40,932 nucleotides of DNA from Methanomassiliicoccus sp. UBA6 (lineage in GTDB: Archaea > Thermoplasmatota > Thermoplasmata > Methanomassiliicoccales > Methanomassiliicoccaceae), in contig DAVH01000005.1 of NCBI GenBank assembly GCA_002508545.1, positions 14,828 to 55,759 of the forward strand, read 5' to 3'. Below are positions 16,601 to 23,386 of the stretch, piece by piece. Numbering within the stretch: position 1 is the stretch's first letter; each line of letters starts with the position of its first letter. Under the pieces are notes generated by a model. That model was not told the origin of the DNA. It saw only the letters and a program-made list of their open reading frames with translations, and did no database searches. The translations under genes and the position numbers were made by a program.

Positions 16601-17971
16601 CCTTTGGCCATCATATATGGCGGCTATGATCCCGAAGGACACGTCCCCGGCGCACACTGAGGTGGGTCGTCCCTCATCGACGAATTTGGACCAATCGGCA
16701 TTAGCGATACGCGAGTCGGCATATCTGTAGAACTCCACAGTCGAAGCGACCCCCGCGCTACCTGCGGACAGTAGATAAATGCCATTGGGCAAGATTATTG
16801 CTTTGATGGGCCCACCGTTGATCGGAAACTGGAAGAATGCCCCGGCGTCCAACCCGGCACCCTGATCAGGATACAATCGAGCTCGGCTTTCCGCTCCTGA
16901 GATAACCAGTAAATCGGCCGACGACGCTCCAGTAACACTACCCACGGCTAACAAACTAGCGCCGCCGAAGCTGAACGTCCGGGTGGGTGAAGCCGGTATG
17001 CCACCAACGTTATCTCTTATCTCGATTTGATTGGAATCTGCACCATAATTAATGGTGACAAGGTCCCTTGCCACTCCGCTTCCAGAATAATCCATGAACC
17101 TTAGGTCCGCGATCGACCCCCCAATATCAAGGGTAACGGGGGACCAGAAGTTGGAAAATTCGTCTGGTTGGGTGAGGGCCACGATGGTATCTCCATAGGC
17201 ATCGCCGACGACGAGATCTAGGCGGCCGTCAGCATTCACATGGCCAGCCGCGAGCAGCTTGGCGCTGTCAAGCCCCGGGTAGCTTCCCGCCGGAAACTCA
17301 ATGGCTCTCATGTCATCAGGGATAGCATAATCCTGCATCAGAATCATCAACACGGGTGGTTTTCTTGTAATCGGATCTCCCGCGCATATCACCGCAACGC
17401 CGTTAGAGCCAGAGTTAGAAAAATCACCGATGACGACTTGCCACGGATCACTATAGGTATTGATTTGGAGGCTAGACTGTGGCATGAAGGAATCTTTCTG
17501 GAAGAACAGCCCAAGGCGGCCTTTTCCGTCGGAGGGATTGATGTAAGTAATTGCGATGTCGGCCTTGTTATCATTATCCAGGTCACCGATGGCAATCTTT
17601 CGCGCGTCGCTCATGGTGAACGATAACGTGTTAGGTTCGCTGAGGGCGCCATTGCCAGTGCCGTAAAAGATGATAATTCGGGTGTCTGTGGCGACCGCCA
17701 CATCGGAGATCCCATCACTGTTCAGGTCGCCGATCGCCATGTCTCGGACAGTAATCGTGCTCTCGAACGGATAGGACAATGTCCTATCGCTGAAAACAGT
17801 CCCGCTCTTGAATAGGTTCTCGTACGAGTATTGCGCGGCCCCTGTCCCGGTATCGTTGTTCAATGCGATATGGGTGGGAGCGGGAAGGCATGCGAACGGA
17901 ACGAGAAGAAGTAACGCAACCGCTAGCATCGAGAGCGTGCAAGCTAAGGTTTTTTGTTTGTTCATCCGCAT
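13637..17971 (-). CDS. Giant membrane-anchored surface protein: FG-GAP-like repeats, PKD domains, cytoplasmic tail with zinc ribbon
   Basis: The protein has 1444 residues. Order: signal peptide (~1-32); many FG-GAP/VCBS-like repeats (~50-790) with calcium-loop-like motifs such as DLNSDGISD, DLDNDNKAD, DFDGNGRDD, DLNDDGKDD and DINGDGRAD; PKD-type domains (~795-1130) with WNFGDG, WDLGDG and RWNFGE; one more beta domain; one membrane span (~1227-1249). A cytoplasmic domain follows (~1253-1345: VFIIYQDGNLMAHQTRRLKPG..., with an alpha-beta pattern reminiscent of longin/Roadblock folds), then a helical stretch and a CxxC...CxxC zinc ribbon (~1407-1424). It probably binds ligands or surfaces outside and reports to the inside. 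The extracellular part is visibly less GC-rich than its neighbours. The ATG at 17965 is an alternative start. Confidence 0.85.
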   Translation of the reverse strand: MRMNKQKTLACTLSMLAVALLLLVPFACLPAPTHIALNNDTGTGAAQYSYENLFKSGTVFSDRTLSYPFESTITVRDMAIGDLNSDGISDVAVATDTRIIIFYGTGNGALSEPNTLSFTMSDARKIAIGDLDNDNKADIAITYINPSDGKGRLGLFFQKDSFMPQSSLQINTYSDPWQVVIGDFSNSGSNGVAVICAGDPITRKPPVLMILMQDYAIPDDMRAIEFPAGSYPGLDSAKLLAAGHVNADGRLDLVVGDAYGDTIVALTQPDEFSNFWSPVTLDIGGSIADLRFMDYSGSGVARDLVTINYGADSNQIEIRDNVGGIPASPTRTFSFGGASLLAVGSVTGASSADLLVISGAESRARLYPDQGAGLDAGAFFQFPINGGPIKAIILPNGIYLLSAGSAGVASTVEFYRYADSRIANADWSKFVDEGRPTSVCAGDVSFGIIAAIYDGQRKVYITTPTGESRVINTASVPTDLYIGDLDGDSVGDLAISFQSSDRIIIYKGSNGFMSNSSPFTIDLPPELSQPFSMTGGRIDVLGTDVLIVGCHNGVDVIYNPMSESPTHETIGAGSSDDMINVGFGSLDPSGVGSSIVALNSNDGRSEIYYLKESPSIGDCYGNTYNAALISPGLTPYSIAVGDFDGNGRDDVAAATSSKQLKIFANMGAGFTISTQPTFSLLLPGDAELIRSEDLNDDGKDDLAIKYEAIPEIGIWLSKGSSTFSNPFDVTSGGIASGVSLADINGDGRADIVASSSTAKALSYWLQRNLVPDAKVWYSAGTLNIGGTVRFDASNSTDSWSDKEFLTYLWNFGDGNSSNQKEAEHQYTSDGVFACSLTVTDRDGLTDKVDFQITVNKPMEARIWASKYSPLKGEKIYLQDVSYVPNGVSSRQWDLGDGQKSSDPDVEISYALPGYYNITLTITDTIGDTSTDTVMISVVQSSNPIEGLIANGGGTSFFMDEQIFFEVKIKGSGAPIVGFTWDMDYNADQGFTPTGGITINQTVWSYNTIGEHTICVRNYNVNPYLEEFLTIYIMNHRPVAVISASNETWGNFTFDAIGSWDTPTDNDTLLFRWNFGEINGWTEWSSESRITKNYTTNGVYTVILEVKDQHGYVNSTVYYAIVDNKPPTIDLDSDALVSQGYRGEDLVIKVKVTDISDDVKLVLLVYTTNNETKTLVMSRVGGTNTYVATIPAMDVVGSLSYYIRAMDGDGNWETSAAMGVTLVDRPDALWMYLVAIIGAAAGAFLLLYYRSRMVVDDVFIIYQDGNLMAHQTRRLKPGMDDQILGSMLVAIQDFVKDSFKDESSTRLNRMDFGEKKVLVEKGEHIYLAVVLHGKREGRVPQRMKDTISKAERDYLEALQEWDGDLEKVRGIKDETDPLLKPGLKDLVSSIPFLGKEDMAELVEMTMCSYCENAYPATEPKCPKCGTVPDSKTSPGGTDEAGGQAA

Positions 17972-18155
17972 CCCTTGATGGCCAGTCTGAATCGTTATAT
18001 GCGTATATAATTCTATTTAAAAAGATAAAGGGAGTTCCATAGATAGCTCGCGAACCAGCTTTCTATATTATAAGGACTAAATGATATCATAAAAGATAAT
18101 CTAGAAAGAACCCCTTTATATCGTGCTACCGGTGGCTAGGTCAGGAAGGGATGAA
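17972..18155. promoter_or_regulatory. AT-rich divergent promoter region with a 10-bp palindrome
   Basis: Leftward, GCATATAACG (about 17994-18003 on the minus strand) lies ~27 bases above the giant surface protein start. Rightward, CTTTATATC (18114-18122) lies upstream of the helix-turn-helix gene. ATGATATCAT at 18081-18090 is a perfect palindrome between the two and may be a regulator site, possibly for the product of the adjacent gene. The whole stretch is much richer in A and T than the surrounding DNA. Confidence 0.5.
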
Positions 18156-18545
18156 ATGTACTTTGACGTAGCCCAATTGGCATGCAATATCGACAGCAGA
18201 AAGATACTCTCGTCCATCGAGTCCACCCCTCGGTCCGCGCGGGAGATCGCTGCCGTCACCAATCTGTCCGTCTCCAGGACCTACCGCATGGTCAAGGAGA
18301 TGGAACAGATGAACATCCTCAGCCGCACGGACCCCGACAGCCGTGTGACCTATTACGTTTCCAACCTGCGCTCGGTGGAGCTCAGCCTCGAGGACGACCG
18401 CCTGGGGCTGACGATCAACTTCCGCGATGGGACCAGGACCGAGCTCAAGATGGACGCCGAGGACATGGAGCGCTCCGCCCGGGGCCACTACTCTCAGGAC
18501 CTCTTGGCGGATGAGGGCTCCCGCGAGCCCTCCACCGCCGCATAG
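18156..18545 (+). CDS. Winged helix-turn-helix transcriptional regulator
   Basis: A 129-residue protein with an ArsR/MarR-like wHTH in its first half: SRKILSSIESTPRSAREIAAVTNLSVSRTYRMVKEMEQMNIL, followed by a wing containing DPDSRVTYYV. The second half (SLEDDRLGLTINFRDGTRTELKMD) is beta-rich and may sense a signal or dimerise. I chose the ATG at 18156 because the TATA box at 18114-18122 predicts transcription starting near 18145, below the in-frame GTG at 18123. A GGAAGGG lies five bases before it. Its 3' end overlaps the convergent 99-residue gene by 52 bases. The target is unknown; the divergent surface protein gene is the nearest candidate. Confidence 0.8.
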   Translation: MYFDVAQLACNIDSRKILSSIESTPRSAREIAAVTNLSVSRTYRMVKEMEQMNILSRTDPDSRVTYYVSNLRSVELSLEDDRLGLTINFRDGTRTELKMDAEDMERSARGHYSQDLLADEGSREPSTAA

Positions 18546-18793
18546 ATATCGTTGGCCAGCTCTCCGGCCTTTTCCTTGTCGTTCGACCCGGAGAGTAGCA
18601 TGCGGCCGCTGGGATACAGGGTGACCTCGTGATCCTCGCCCTTGGCGACGATCATGAGGCCCTGGGAAACGACCTTGTATCCCTTGTCCTCCAGGAGCTT
18701 GGTGGCCTTGTCCAGGTCGTACCGCAGGATCTCGGTCGGGACGATCGACACGGCCTCCTCCTTACAGAGCCGGACGACCTTGAACCTCACCAT
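18494..18793 (-). CDS. Small conserved-looking protein, half-TBP-like
   Basis: 99 residues, MVRFKVVRLCKEEAVSIVPT at the start. The segment EVTLYPSGRMLLSGSNDKEKAGELANDIYAAV resembles the strand-helix end of a TBP-type half repeat (a strand with SGRM, a turn, then a long helix). A TBP-like fold is inference, not a firm match. Its start overlaps the stop of the kinase-like gene upstream within ATGGTGA, with GAGGAAG before it, so the two are translated together. The last 17 codons overlap the wHTH gene on the other strand. Confidence 0.7.
   Translation of the reverse strand: MVRFKVVRLCKEEAVSIVPTEILRYDLDKATKLLEDKGYKVVSQGLMIVAKGEDHEVTLYPSGRMLLSGSNDKEKAGELANDIYAAVEGSREPSSAKRS
18513..18532. terminator. 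Perfect 8-bp hairpin inside the overlap of two convergent genes
   Basis: GAGGGCTC and GAGCCCTC flank a CCGC loop. The hairpin lies in the last codons of both the wHTH gene (plus) and the 99-residue gene (minus). Because it is palindromic and in matching phase, both strands encode G-S-R-E-P-S. It could act as a shared signal that slows or ends transcription from both sides, though no T-run follows on either strand. Confidence 0.4.
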
Positions 18794-19323
18794 ATCTTCC
18801 TCAGCTCCTCCGCCACCGTTTCCCGGAACTTTTCCAGCGTTCCCTCGTTGACGATCATGACGTCGGCCATGGCGATCAGGGAACCCAGTCCCCAGCCCAG
18901 CTCGCGCCTGTCCCTCTCGTCGAACGCCTCCCGGTCCTCGGGGGCGTCAGAGCGGGCCCTTCTCAGCAGCCGCTGGAAGCGCTGCCCCGGGGACGAGTGT
19001 ATGGCCACCAGCCGCAGGTCGCTGCCCAGGGCGCGGCGGAAGACCTCGAGCTCGGCGAGGCTGCGGGAGCCGTCGATGACCGTGTCCCCCTCTCCCAGGA
19101 CCTTCAGGCATCGTTCCGCCCAGATCCCTGGTCCGTGGACCTCCCGCTCCAGGCTGGCGAAGCCACCCACGCCCCGGTCGTCCATGGCCGTGCCCCGGCT
19201 CTCGGCCTCCCTGCGGACCACGTCGCCCATGCGGATGACTCCGTACCCGTGTTCTAGGGCGACCTTGACGAACTCTTCCTTGCCCGCGCCGGGCATTCCG
19301 GTAAGGACTATGACCTTTGTCAA
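18787..19323 (-). CDS. Adenylate kinase-like P-loop nucleotide kinase, UPF0200 type
   Basis: 178 residues with a P-loop at the N-terminus (LTGMPGAGKEE, the residue after Lys being Glu rather than Ser/Thr, as often in UPF0200). It also has GYGVIRMGDVVRREAESRG, a DGSRSLAELEVFR segment matching the family's motif, and AIHSSPGQRFQRLLRRARSDAPED. Archaeal UPF0200 proteins are small kinases of uncertain substrate. The start is TTG at 19323, the only codon that gives the strand KVIVLTG at the right distance from the N-terminus. It overlaps the 99-residue gene downstream by a few bases. Confidence 0.8.
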   Translation of the reverse strand: MTKVIVLTGMPGAGKEEFVKVALEHGYGVIRMGDVVRREAESRGTAMDDRGVGGFASLEREVHGPGIWAERCLKVLGEGDTVIDGSRSLAELEVFRRALGSDLRLVAIHSSPGQRFQRLLRRARSDAPEDREAFDERDRRELGWGLGSLIAMADVMIVNEGTLEKFRETVAEELRKIW

Positions 19324-19556
19324 ACGAACGACCTAGGTGCGGGGAAGTATGACCGCCTAATAGTTCTTTTCTTGGCCTCCGCCGCCAATGCCGGACCACC
19401 CGGCCATCGACCGGCCGGGCATCTGCTGGACGACAGCTCGAACGGCGGCAATAACTTCTCCATTTGGTTTTCTGGCCCCGTACATTTATAATCATGCTCT
19501 CGCTTATCTACATCTATACCTGGGAGAACCAGGCTCCGAAGATTGGAGGAAGGCAG
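19324..19556. promoter_or_regulatory. Divergent region with a GC hairpin and the promoter of the Roadblock gene
   Basis: CATTTATAAT at 19483-19492 is a good TATA box pointing right. Transcription would start near 19514, leaving a leader of about 43 bases. A strong hairpin, CCCGGCC and GGCCGGG around a seven-base loop, lies at 19399-19419 upstream of it. No gene is convincing here. GGAGG at 19546-19550 is the Shine-Dalgarno site of the next gene. Confidence 0.55.
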
Positions 19557-19946
19557 GTGCAGGACGCCAAGTCGGTAGAGAACATCCTTGAGGAAATCAT
19601 CAATGGGGAATTTCCCCAGGGGAAGAGCATTCAGAGCGTTTCCATCGTTTCCAAGACCGGCCTCATGGTCGCGGGGAAAGCGGCGTCTTCGGCCCGGGCG
19701 GAAACCTTCTCGGCCATGGCGGCCATCATGTTCTCGGCCGCTGAGGCCACCAAGAACGACATCTTCAGGGATAAGATCGATTATGTCATAGCGGTGTTCC
19801 GCAACACCAAGCTGTTCATCTCCGAGCTGTCCTCCAGCCTTTTGATCGTCGCCACCGTGGACCGCGATACCGAGGACGGAAAGATCCTCGACAACATGAA
19901 CCACATCGTTACCCGGACCAAGGAAGAGCTGGTCTGGCTCCGCTGA
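19557..19946 (+). CDS. Stand-alone Roadblock/LC7 domain protein
   Basis: 129 residues starting with GTG. The start is set by a near-perfect GGAGG seven bases upstream and by the TATA box at 19483. A longer frame from 19464 would begin before transcription does. The fold signature is a helix (SVENILEEII), strand SIQSVSIVSKTGLMVAGK, a long helix with ETFSAMAAIMFSAAEAT, then DYVIAVFRNTKLFISELSSSLLIVATVD and a last helix. In bacteria and archaea such proteins regulate small GTPases or serve as scaffolds. No GTPase gene is adjacent. A T-rich run after the stop probably ends transcription. Confidence 0.85.
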   Translation: MQDAKSVENILEEIINGEFPQGKSIQSVSIVSKTGLMVAGKAASSARAETFSAMAAIMFSAAEATKNDIFRDKIDYVIAVFRNTKLFISELSSSLLIVATVDRDTEDGKILDNMNHIVTRTKEELVWLR

Positions 19947-19987
19947 GCGGGCGAACGAACGCCGTCCGCCGTGCGGGCTGACGGTGC

Positions 19988-20014
19988 TTAAAAAATTTAA
20001 ATGATTTTTAGAAA
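19988..20014. terminator. AT-rich bidirectional terminator between the Roadblock gene and pyrI
   Basis: The 30 bases between the convergent genes contain TTAAAAAATTTAAATGATTT, so a T-run is present on both strands just past each stop codon. T-rich tracts of this kind end transcription in archaea. Confidence 0.55.
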
Positions 20015-20018
20015 AGGT

Positions 20019-20474
20019 TCACACCAGGCGGTCCGCGAAGTCCTCCTGGATGCGGTCGCAGTAGAAGCAGCGCAGGACCACCGGGTCCTTGGACTCGACC
20101 GTGAACTGCGTTTCCACCGGCTCGTTCATGTTGGTGATGCAGTTGGGGTTGCCGCACTTCACGATGCCCTTGACCACGTCCGGCATCTTCACCTTGTACT
20201 TCTCCGAGACGTTGAAGTCGCGGATGATGTTGATCGTCGCCTTCGGAGCGATGAGCGAGATCTTGTCCACCTCCCGGGGATCGAGCTCGCGGTCCTCGAC
20301 CTTCACCACGTCCTTCCAGCCGTCGCGCTTCGACGGCACATGCATCAGCACCGATACGGTCGAGGAGACGTTCCCGGTGACACCGATGATCCTCAGCACC
20401 TTGAGCGCCTGCCCGCAGTCGATGTGGTCGATGACCGTCCCGTTGCGTATCGGGGTGACCCTGAAGTCCTTCAT
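20019..20474 (-). CDS. pyrI: Aspartate carbamoyltransferase regulatory chain
   Basis: PyrI is the allosteric zinc-binding chain that joins PyrB trimers and transmits nucleotide control in pyrimidine synthesis. The 151 residues match the family in length: the N-terminal domain begins DFRVTPIRNGTVIDHI, and the C-terminal zinc domain has KCGNPNCITN and LRCFYCDR, four Cys ligands. The start ATG overlaps the TGA of pyrB by one base (TGATG), so translation is coupled. Confidence 0.97.
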   Translation of the reverse strand: MKDFRVTPIRNGTVIDHIDCGQALKVLRIIGVTGNVSSTVSVLMHVPSKRDGWKDVVKVEDRELDPREVDKISLIAPKATINIIRDFNVSEKYKVKMPDVVKGIVKCGNPNCITNMNEPVETQFTVESKDPVVLRCFYCDRIQEDFADRLV

Positions 20475-21403
20475 CAGAGCTCACCTCCCATGACCAGCGA
20501 TAGGAGCGCCATCCTCACCGGCACCCCATTGAACGCCTGCACGAAGTACTTGGCGTTCTCGGTCTCATCGACCTCCGGAGCGATCTCGTCCACCCTCGGC
20601 AGGGGATGCATGATGACAAGGTTCTTCTTGGCCTCGCGCAGCAGGACGTTGTCCACGCGGTAGCAGCCCGCGACCTTCAGGTACTCCGAGGGGTCGGGGA
20701 ACCTCTCCCTCTGGATCCTGGTGACGTACAGCACGTCGGCATCGGCGATGACCTTCTCAAGGCTGGTGCACAGGCGGGCGCTCACCCCATACTTCTCAAC
20801 CTGCTTCACCGTCTCCCTGGGCATCTGCAGCAGAGAGGGCGCGACGAAGGTCAGGTCCGCCCCAAACATCGCCAGCGCCTCCGCCAGGGAGTGCACCGTG
20901 CGCCCGTACTTGAGGTCGCCGACCATGACCACCTTCTTCCCGGCGATCCCGCCGCTCTGCTGCCTTATCGTGAACAGGTCCAGCAGCGTCTGGGTCGGAT
21001 GCTGTCCCGCCCCGTCCCCGGCGTTGATGACCGGCTTGGAGGAGAAGTGGGCCGCCAGCCTTGCCGCCCCCTCGTGGGGATGGCGAAGCACGATGGCGTC
21101 GGAATAGCCGTCGACCATGCGGATGGTGTCCGCCAGCGTCTCGCCCTTCACCGTGGACGAGGTCAGGGGCTGGGCGATCTCGATGCATCGTCCGCCCGCC
21201 CGGGTCATGGCGCTCTCGAAGGACAACCGGGTCCGGGTGGATGGCTCAAAGAACAGGTTGGCTAGGATCTTCCCGTCCAGGATCTTGGTGGTCTTCTCTC
21301 CTTTCGCATAAGGCACCATCTTCTGTGCCAGGTCGAGCACCTGCTCGATCTGCTCCCTGCTCAGGTCCCGAACAGAGACGACATCCATCCCTTTGAACGT
21401 CAT
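20474..21403 (-). CDS. pyrB: Aspartate carbamoyltransferase catalytic chain
   Basis: PyrB makes N-carbamoyl-aspartate, the committed step of de novo pyrimidine synthesis. Seen in 309 residues: FFEPSTRTRLSFESA (carbamoyl phosphate binding), SSTVKGETLADTIRMV, GDGAGQHPTQTLLDLFTI, and HPLPRVDEIAPEVD near the C-terminus. MTFKGMDVVSV starts at 21403; the length is normal. It forms a two-gene operon with pyrI. Confidence 0.97.
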   Translation of the reverse strand: MTFKGMDVVSVRDLSREQIEQVLDLAQKMVPYAKGEKTTKILDGKILANLFFEPSTRTRLSFESAMTRAGGRCIEIAQPLTSSTVKGETLADTIRMVDGYSDAIVLRHPHEGAARLAAHFSSKPVINAGDGAGQHPTQTLLDLFTIRQQSGGIAGKKVVMVGDLKYGRTVHSLAEALAMFGADLTFVAPSLLQMPRETVKQVEKYGVSARLCTSLEKVIADADVLYVTRIQRERFPDPSEYLKVAGCYRVDNVLLREAKKNLVIMHPLPRVDEIAPEVDETENAKYFVQAFNGVPVRMALLSLVMGGEL

Positions 21404-21462
21404 GGCGGTCGGTTGAGAATGTCCAAGGGGGGTAATAAATACTGTTCAGTCGGCGGCCGCGT

Positions 21463-21840
21463 TCACAGGCCGTCATGCGCCAGGTCGTGCTCGTCGAAGC
21501 GGGAGAGGGCGTCCCGCATCCTCCTGTTCCACTCTTCCACGCACTGCTCCATCTTGGCCTTGAGGGCCTCCCGGTCGATCGCGCTGTACACGTGATAGTA
21601 CCCGCCCTTCTCCATCGACCTGGTCTCGCGGACGCACATCCCGCAGCTCATCAGCTTCTGCAGCGCGCGATACACCGCCGACCTCTCCCTCCCCATGCGC
21701 TCCGCGAGCTCGTCCGCGCGCAGCGGCCCATGGCGGGCGGCAGCGCGGAAGACCTCCACCTCGAAGTCGTTGAGGCTGAACGCGCACTGCACAATGTCCT
21801 TGCACGATGCGATCGTGGCTATAGATTTGTGAGGCGGCAT
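21463..21840 (-). CDS. TrmB-like helix-turn-helix regulator, cysteine-rich
   Basis: 125 residues with a winged helix of TrmB type: LNDFEVEVFRAAARHGPLRADELAERMGRERSAVYRALQKLMSCGMCV, then a C-terminal helix that may dimerise. There are five cysteines (13, 19, 66, 69, 100), two as CGMC at the end of the recognition unit. Such a set could bind metal or sense thiol or persulfide state; that is inference. It diverges from the TusA/DsrE operon and has its own TATA box (TTATAAT on the minus strand near 21872). The perfect palindrome at 21898-21913 lies in the shared intergenic region and is the likely operator. Confidence 0.82.
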   Translation of the reverse strand: MPPHKSIATIASCKDIVQCAFSLNDFEVEVFRAAARHGPLRADELAERMGRERSAVYRALQKLMSCGMCVRETRSMEKGGYYHVYSAIDREALKAKMEQCVEEWNRRMRDALSRFDEHDLAHDGL

Positions 21841-21883
21841 ATTCGCTTCCCCCTTGCTCCTGGGAAATCATTATAAAGTGGCG

Positions 21884-21894
21884 GTTATATATAG
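21884..21894 (+). promoter_or_regulatory. TATA box of the sulfur-carrier operon
   Basis: GTTATATATAG is a near-consensus archaeal TATA box. The predicted transcription start is near 21916, 18 bases before the tusA ATG. GACGGGAT just above the ATG could serve as a weak ribosome site. Confidence 0.7.
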
Positions 21895-21897
21895 TTA

Positions 21898-21913
21898 TTG
21901 CACAACCGTGCAA
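21898..21913. promoter_or_regulatory. Perfect palindrome TTGCAC-N4-GTGCAA, probable operator
   Basis: Two six-base arms in exact inverted repeat surround AACC. It sits right after the TATA box and just before the predicted start of transcription, the classic position for a repressor. The divergent TrmB-like protein is the obvious candidate to bind it. Confidence 0.7.
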
Positions 21914-21933
21914 AACCGATAGGACGGGATCAT

Positions 21934-22158
21934 ATGGTTGAGGTACTGGACGCCAAGGGACTGATGTGCCCGATGCCGATCGTGCAGCTTGCGAAGAAGA
22001 TGAAATCGATGAAGGTGGGGGAGGAGCTGGACCTGATATCCGACGACGAGGGCTCCAAGGCCGATGTCCCTGCATGGTGCCAGAGGACCGGGAACGAGCT
22101 GGTGGCCATGAAGGAGGAAAACGGGGTCTTCACCTACCGCATCAAGAAGCTGAAGTGA
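21934..22158 (+). CDS. TusA/SirA-family sulfur carrier
   Basis: 74 residues with the family signature LDAKGLMCPMPIVQLAKKMKSMK; Cys12 of the CPxP motif is the expected persulfide-carrying residue, and AWCQRTG near the middle adds a second Cys. TusA-like proteins move sulfane sulfur from desulfurases or rhodaneses to acceptors such as DsrE, for tRNA thiolation, cofactor synthesis or sulfur oxidation. The ATG at 21934 fits the family; the TTG at 21898 lies inside the palindrome and upstream of transcription. First gene of the operon. Confidence 0.92.
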   Translation: MVEVLDAKGLMCPMPIVQLAKKMKSMKVGEELDLISDDEGSKADVPAWCQRTGNELVAMKEENGVFTYRIKKLK

Positions 22159-22292
22159 GGGCCCTGGCGCGATGGCCCGGTGAACCGCCGGCGCCGGAGG
22201 GGCGGTACGCGGTGATCGCTTCGAAACGCTTTACGGCCGGACGGCCGCGAGATATGGAGATCAAGTCAAGCATGTAGCTTAGAGGTGAGTGT

Positions 22293-22703
22293 GTGTCCGA
22301 AACGAAGAGATTGGTGATCGTGGTGTCCGAGGGCACCTTCGACAAGGGAATGATGGCGATGATGATCGCGAACACCGCCGCGAGCATGGGCATGGATGTT
22401 CACATATTCTTCACGTTCTTCGGTCTGAACCTCCTGAAGAGGGGCGCGAGGCCGAAGCTGCCGGGGATGTACCGCCTGTTCACCGGCATGTTCACCAAGC
22501 GGATGGCCAAGGGAGGCATCGCCGATTTCCCCGAGCAGCTGGCCATGGCCACCGACCTGGGGGTCAACCTTTACGCCTGCAGCACCACCATGTCCCTGAT
22601 GAACATCAAGCAGGCCGACATGGTCGACGGGGTCAAGGTGCTGGGAGCGGCGGGGTTCCTCAACATCGCCGCGGACTCGGACATGCAGTACTTCATCGGG
22701 TGA
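22293..22703 (+). CDS. DsrE2-like (DsrE/F superfamily) sulfur-transfer protein
   Basis: 136 residues starting with GTG (22293), with GAGGTGA just upstream. Family features: RLVIVVSEGTFDKGMMAMMIANTAASMGMDVHIFFTFFGLNLL and GVNLYACSTTMSLMNI, in which Cys96 matches the conserved Cys of DsrE2. DsrE2 proteins often sit next to TusA and rhodanese and are thought to pass sulfur. The 134 bases between tusA and this gene are GC-rich with several short hairpins (for example GGCCG-GAC-GGCCG) and no gene. Confidence 0.88.
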   Translation: MSETKRLVIVVSEGTFDKGMMAMMIANTAASMGMDVHIFFTFFGLNLLKRGARPKLPGMYRLFTGMFTKRMAKGGIADFPEQLAMATDLGVNLYACSTTMSLMNIKQADMVDGVKVLGAAGFLNIAADSDMQYFIG

Positions 22704-22713
22704 GGGTGCCACG

Positions 22714-23016
22714 ATGTCATCGACCTTGTTCATACTGCTGAAGTCTCCTCACGAGTACCACGACCTCGACGCGGTGGCCGCCCTGGGGGGCGATGACCGC
22801 GTCGGCGTCATGCTGTTCGAGGACGCCACCCTCTTCCCGGTGTCCGAGGACCGGAGGGACGAGATCATGGACGTGGCGGACGAGATATACGTGATGGGCG
22901 AGGACCTGGAGGCCCGCGGCTTCAAGGGGAGGGCGGGCAAGGGGTTCCAGGTGATCGATTACCCGAGGGCGGTCGACCTCATAATGAGGGAGTACGACCA
23001 GACCATCACGCTGTGA
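22714..23016 (+). CDS. DsrH/TusB-like protein lacking cysteine
   Basis: 100 residues. The start TLFILLKSPHEYHDLDAVAALGGDDRVGVMLFEDATLF resembles DsrH/TusB (a short Rossmann-like protein with a strand, KSP turn and helix). The conserved Cys of sulfur-transferring DsrH is absent; there is no Cys at all. A structural rather than catalytic role is likely. It begins 10 bases after the DsrE2-like gene, and the next gene starts nine bases after its stop. Confidence 0.75.
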   Translation: MSSTLFILLKSPHEYHDLDAVAALGGDDRVGVMLFEDATLFPVSEDRRDEIMDVADEIYVMGEDLEARGFKGRAGKGFQVIDYPRAVDLIMREYDQTITL

Positions 23017-23025
23017 GGGATGGGC

Positions 23026-23382
23026 ATGGGAACTCTGTGCATTCAACTGCGGTCCGGAACGATGATGAACATGGACACGAACCTCGCGGTGAAGCTGGCG
23101 AGGGCGGCCATGGACAAGGGGCACAAGGTGAAGATCTTCGGCTACGGCGAAGGGGTCACCCTCATCAAGGCCGGGCAGGACCCCAAGCGGTTCCCCAACG
23201 TGGGGAAGGAGATCGAGAAGATGGTCGAGGAAGGCCTGGAGGTCGTGGTCTGCGAGACCTGCTGCCTCGCCCGGGGCATACGCCGGGGGGAGGAGATCAA
23301 GGGAACGAAGATCGGGAGCATAACCAACGACTTCTCCCGCATGGCGTCCGAGTCGGACCGCCTGGTGACGATAGCAAGGTGA
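23026..23382 (+). CDS. DsrE/TusD-like sulfur-transfer subunit
   Basis: 118 residues. The region LEVVVCETCCLARGIRRGEEI matches the TusD/DsrE active-site segment (VCVAAALRRGV in known members), with Cys76 in the place of the catalytic Cys and two more at 79 and 80. The N-terminal strand and helix (TLCIQLRSGTMMNMDTNLAVKLARAAMDKGHKVKIFGYGEG) are typical. The ATG at 23026 is preferred to that at 23020 because GAGGG lies six bases before it and MGTLC starts the strand directly. Confidence 0.85.
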   Translation: MGTLCIQLRSGTMMNMDTNLAVKLARAAMDKGHKVKIFGYGEGVTLIKAGQDPKRFPNVGKEIEKMVEEGLEVVVCETCCLARGIRRGEEIKGTKIGSITNDFSRMASESDRLVTIAR

Positions 23383-23386
23383 GGAC

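Noticed and set aside
19388..19556. Small frames before the Roadblock gene
   Set aside because: They begin upstream of the TATA box at 19483 or lack a start codon; the GTG with GGAGG at 19557 explains the gene.
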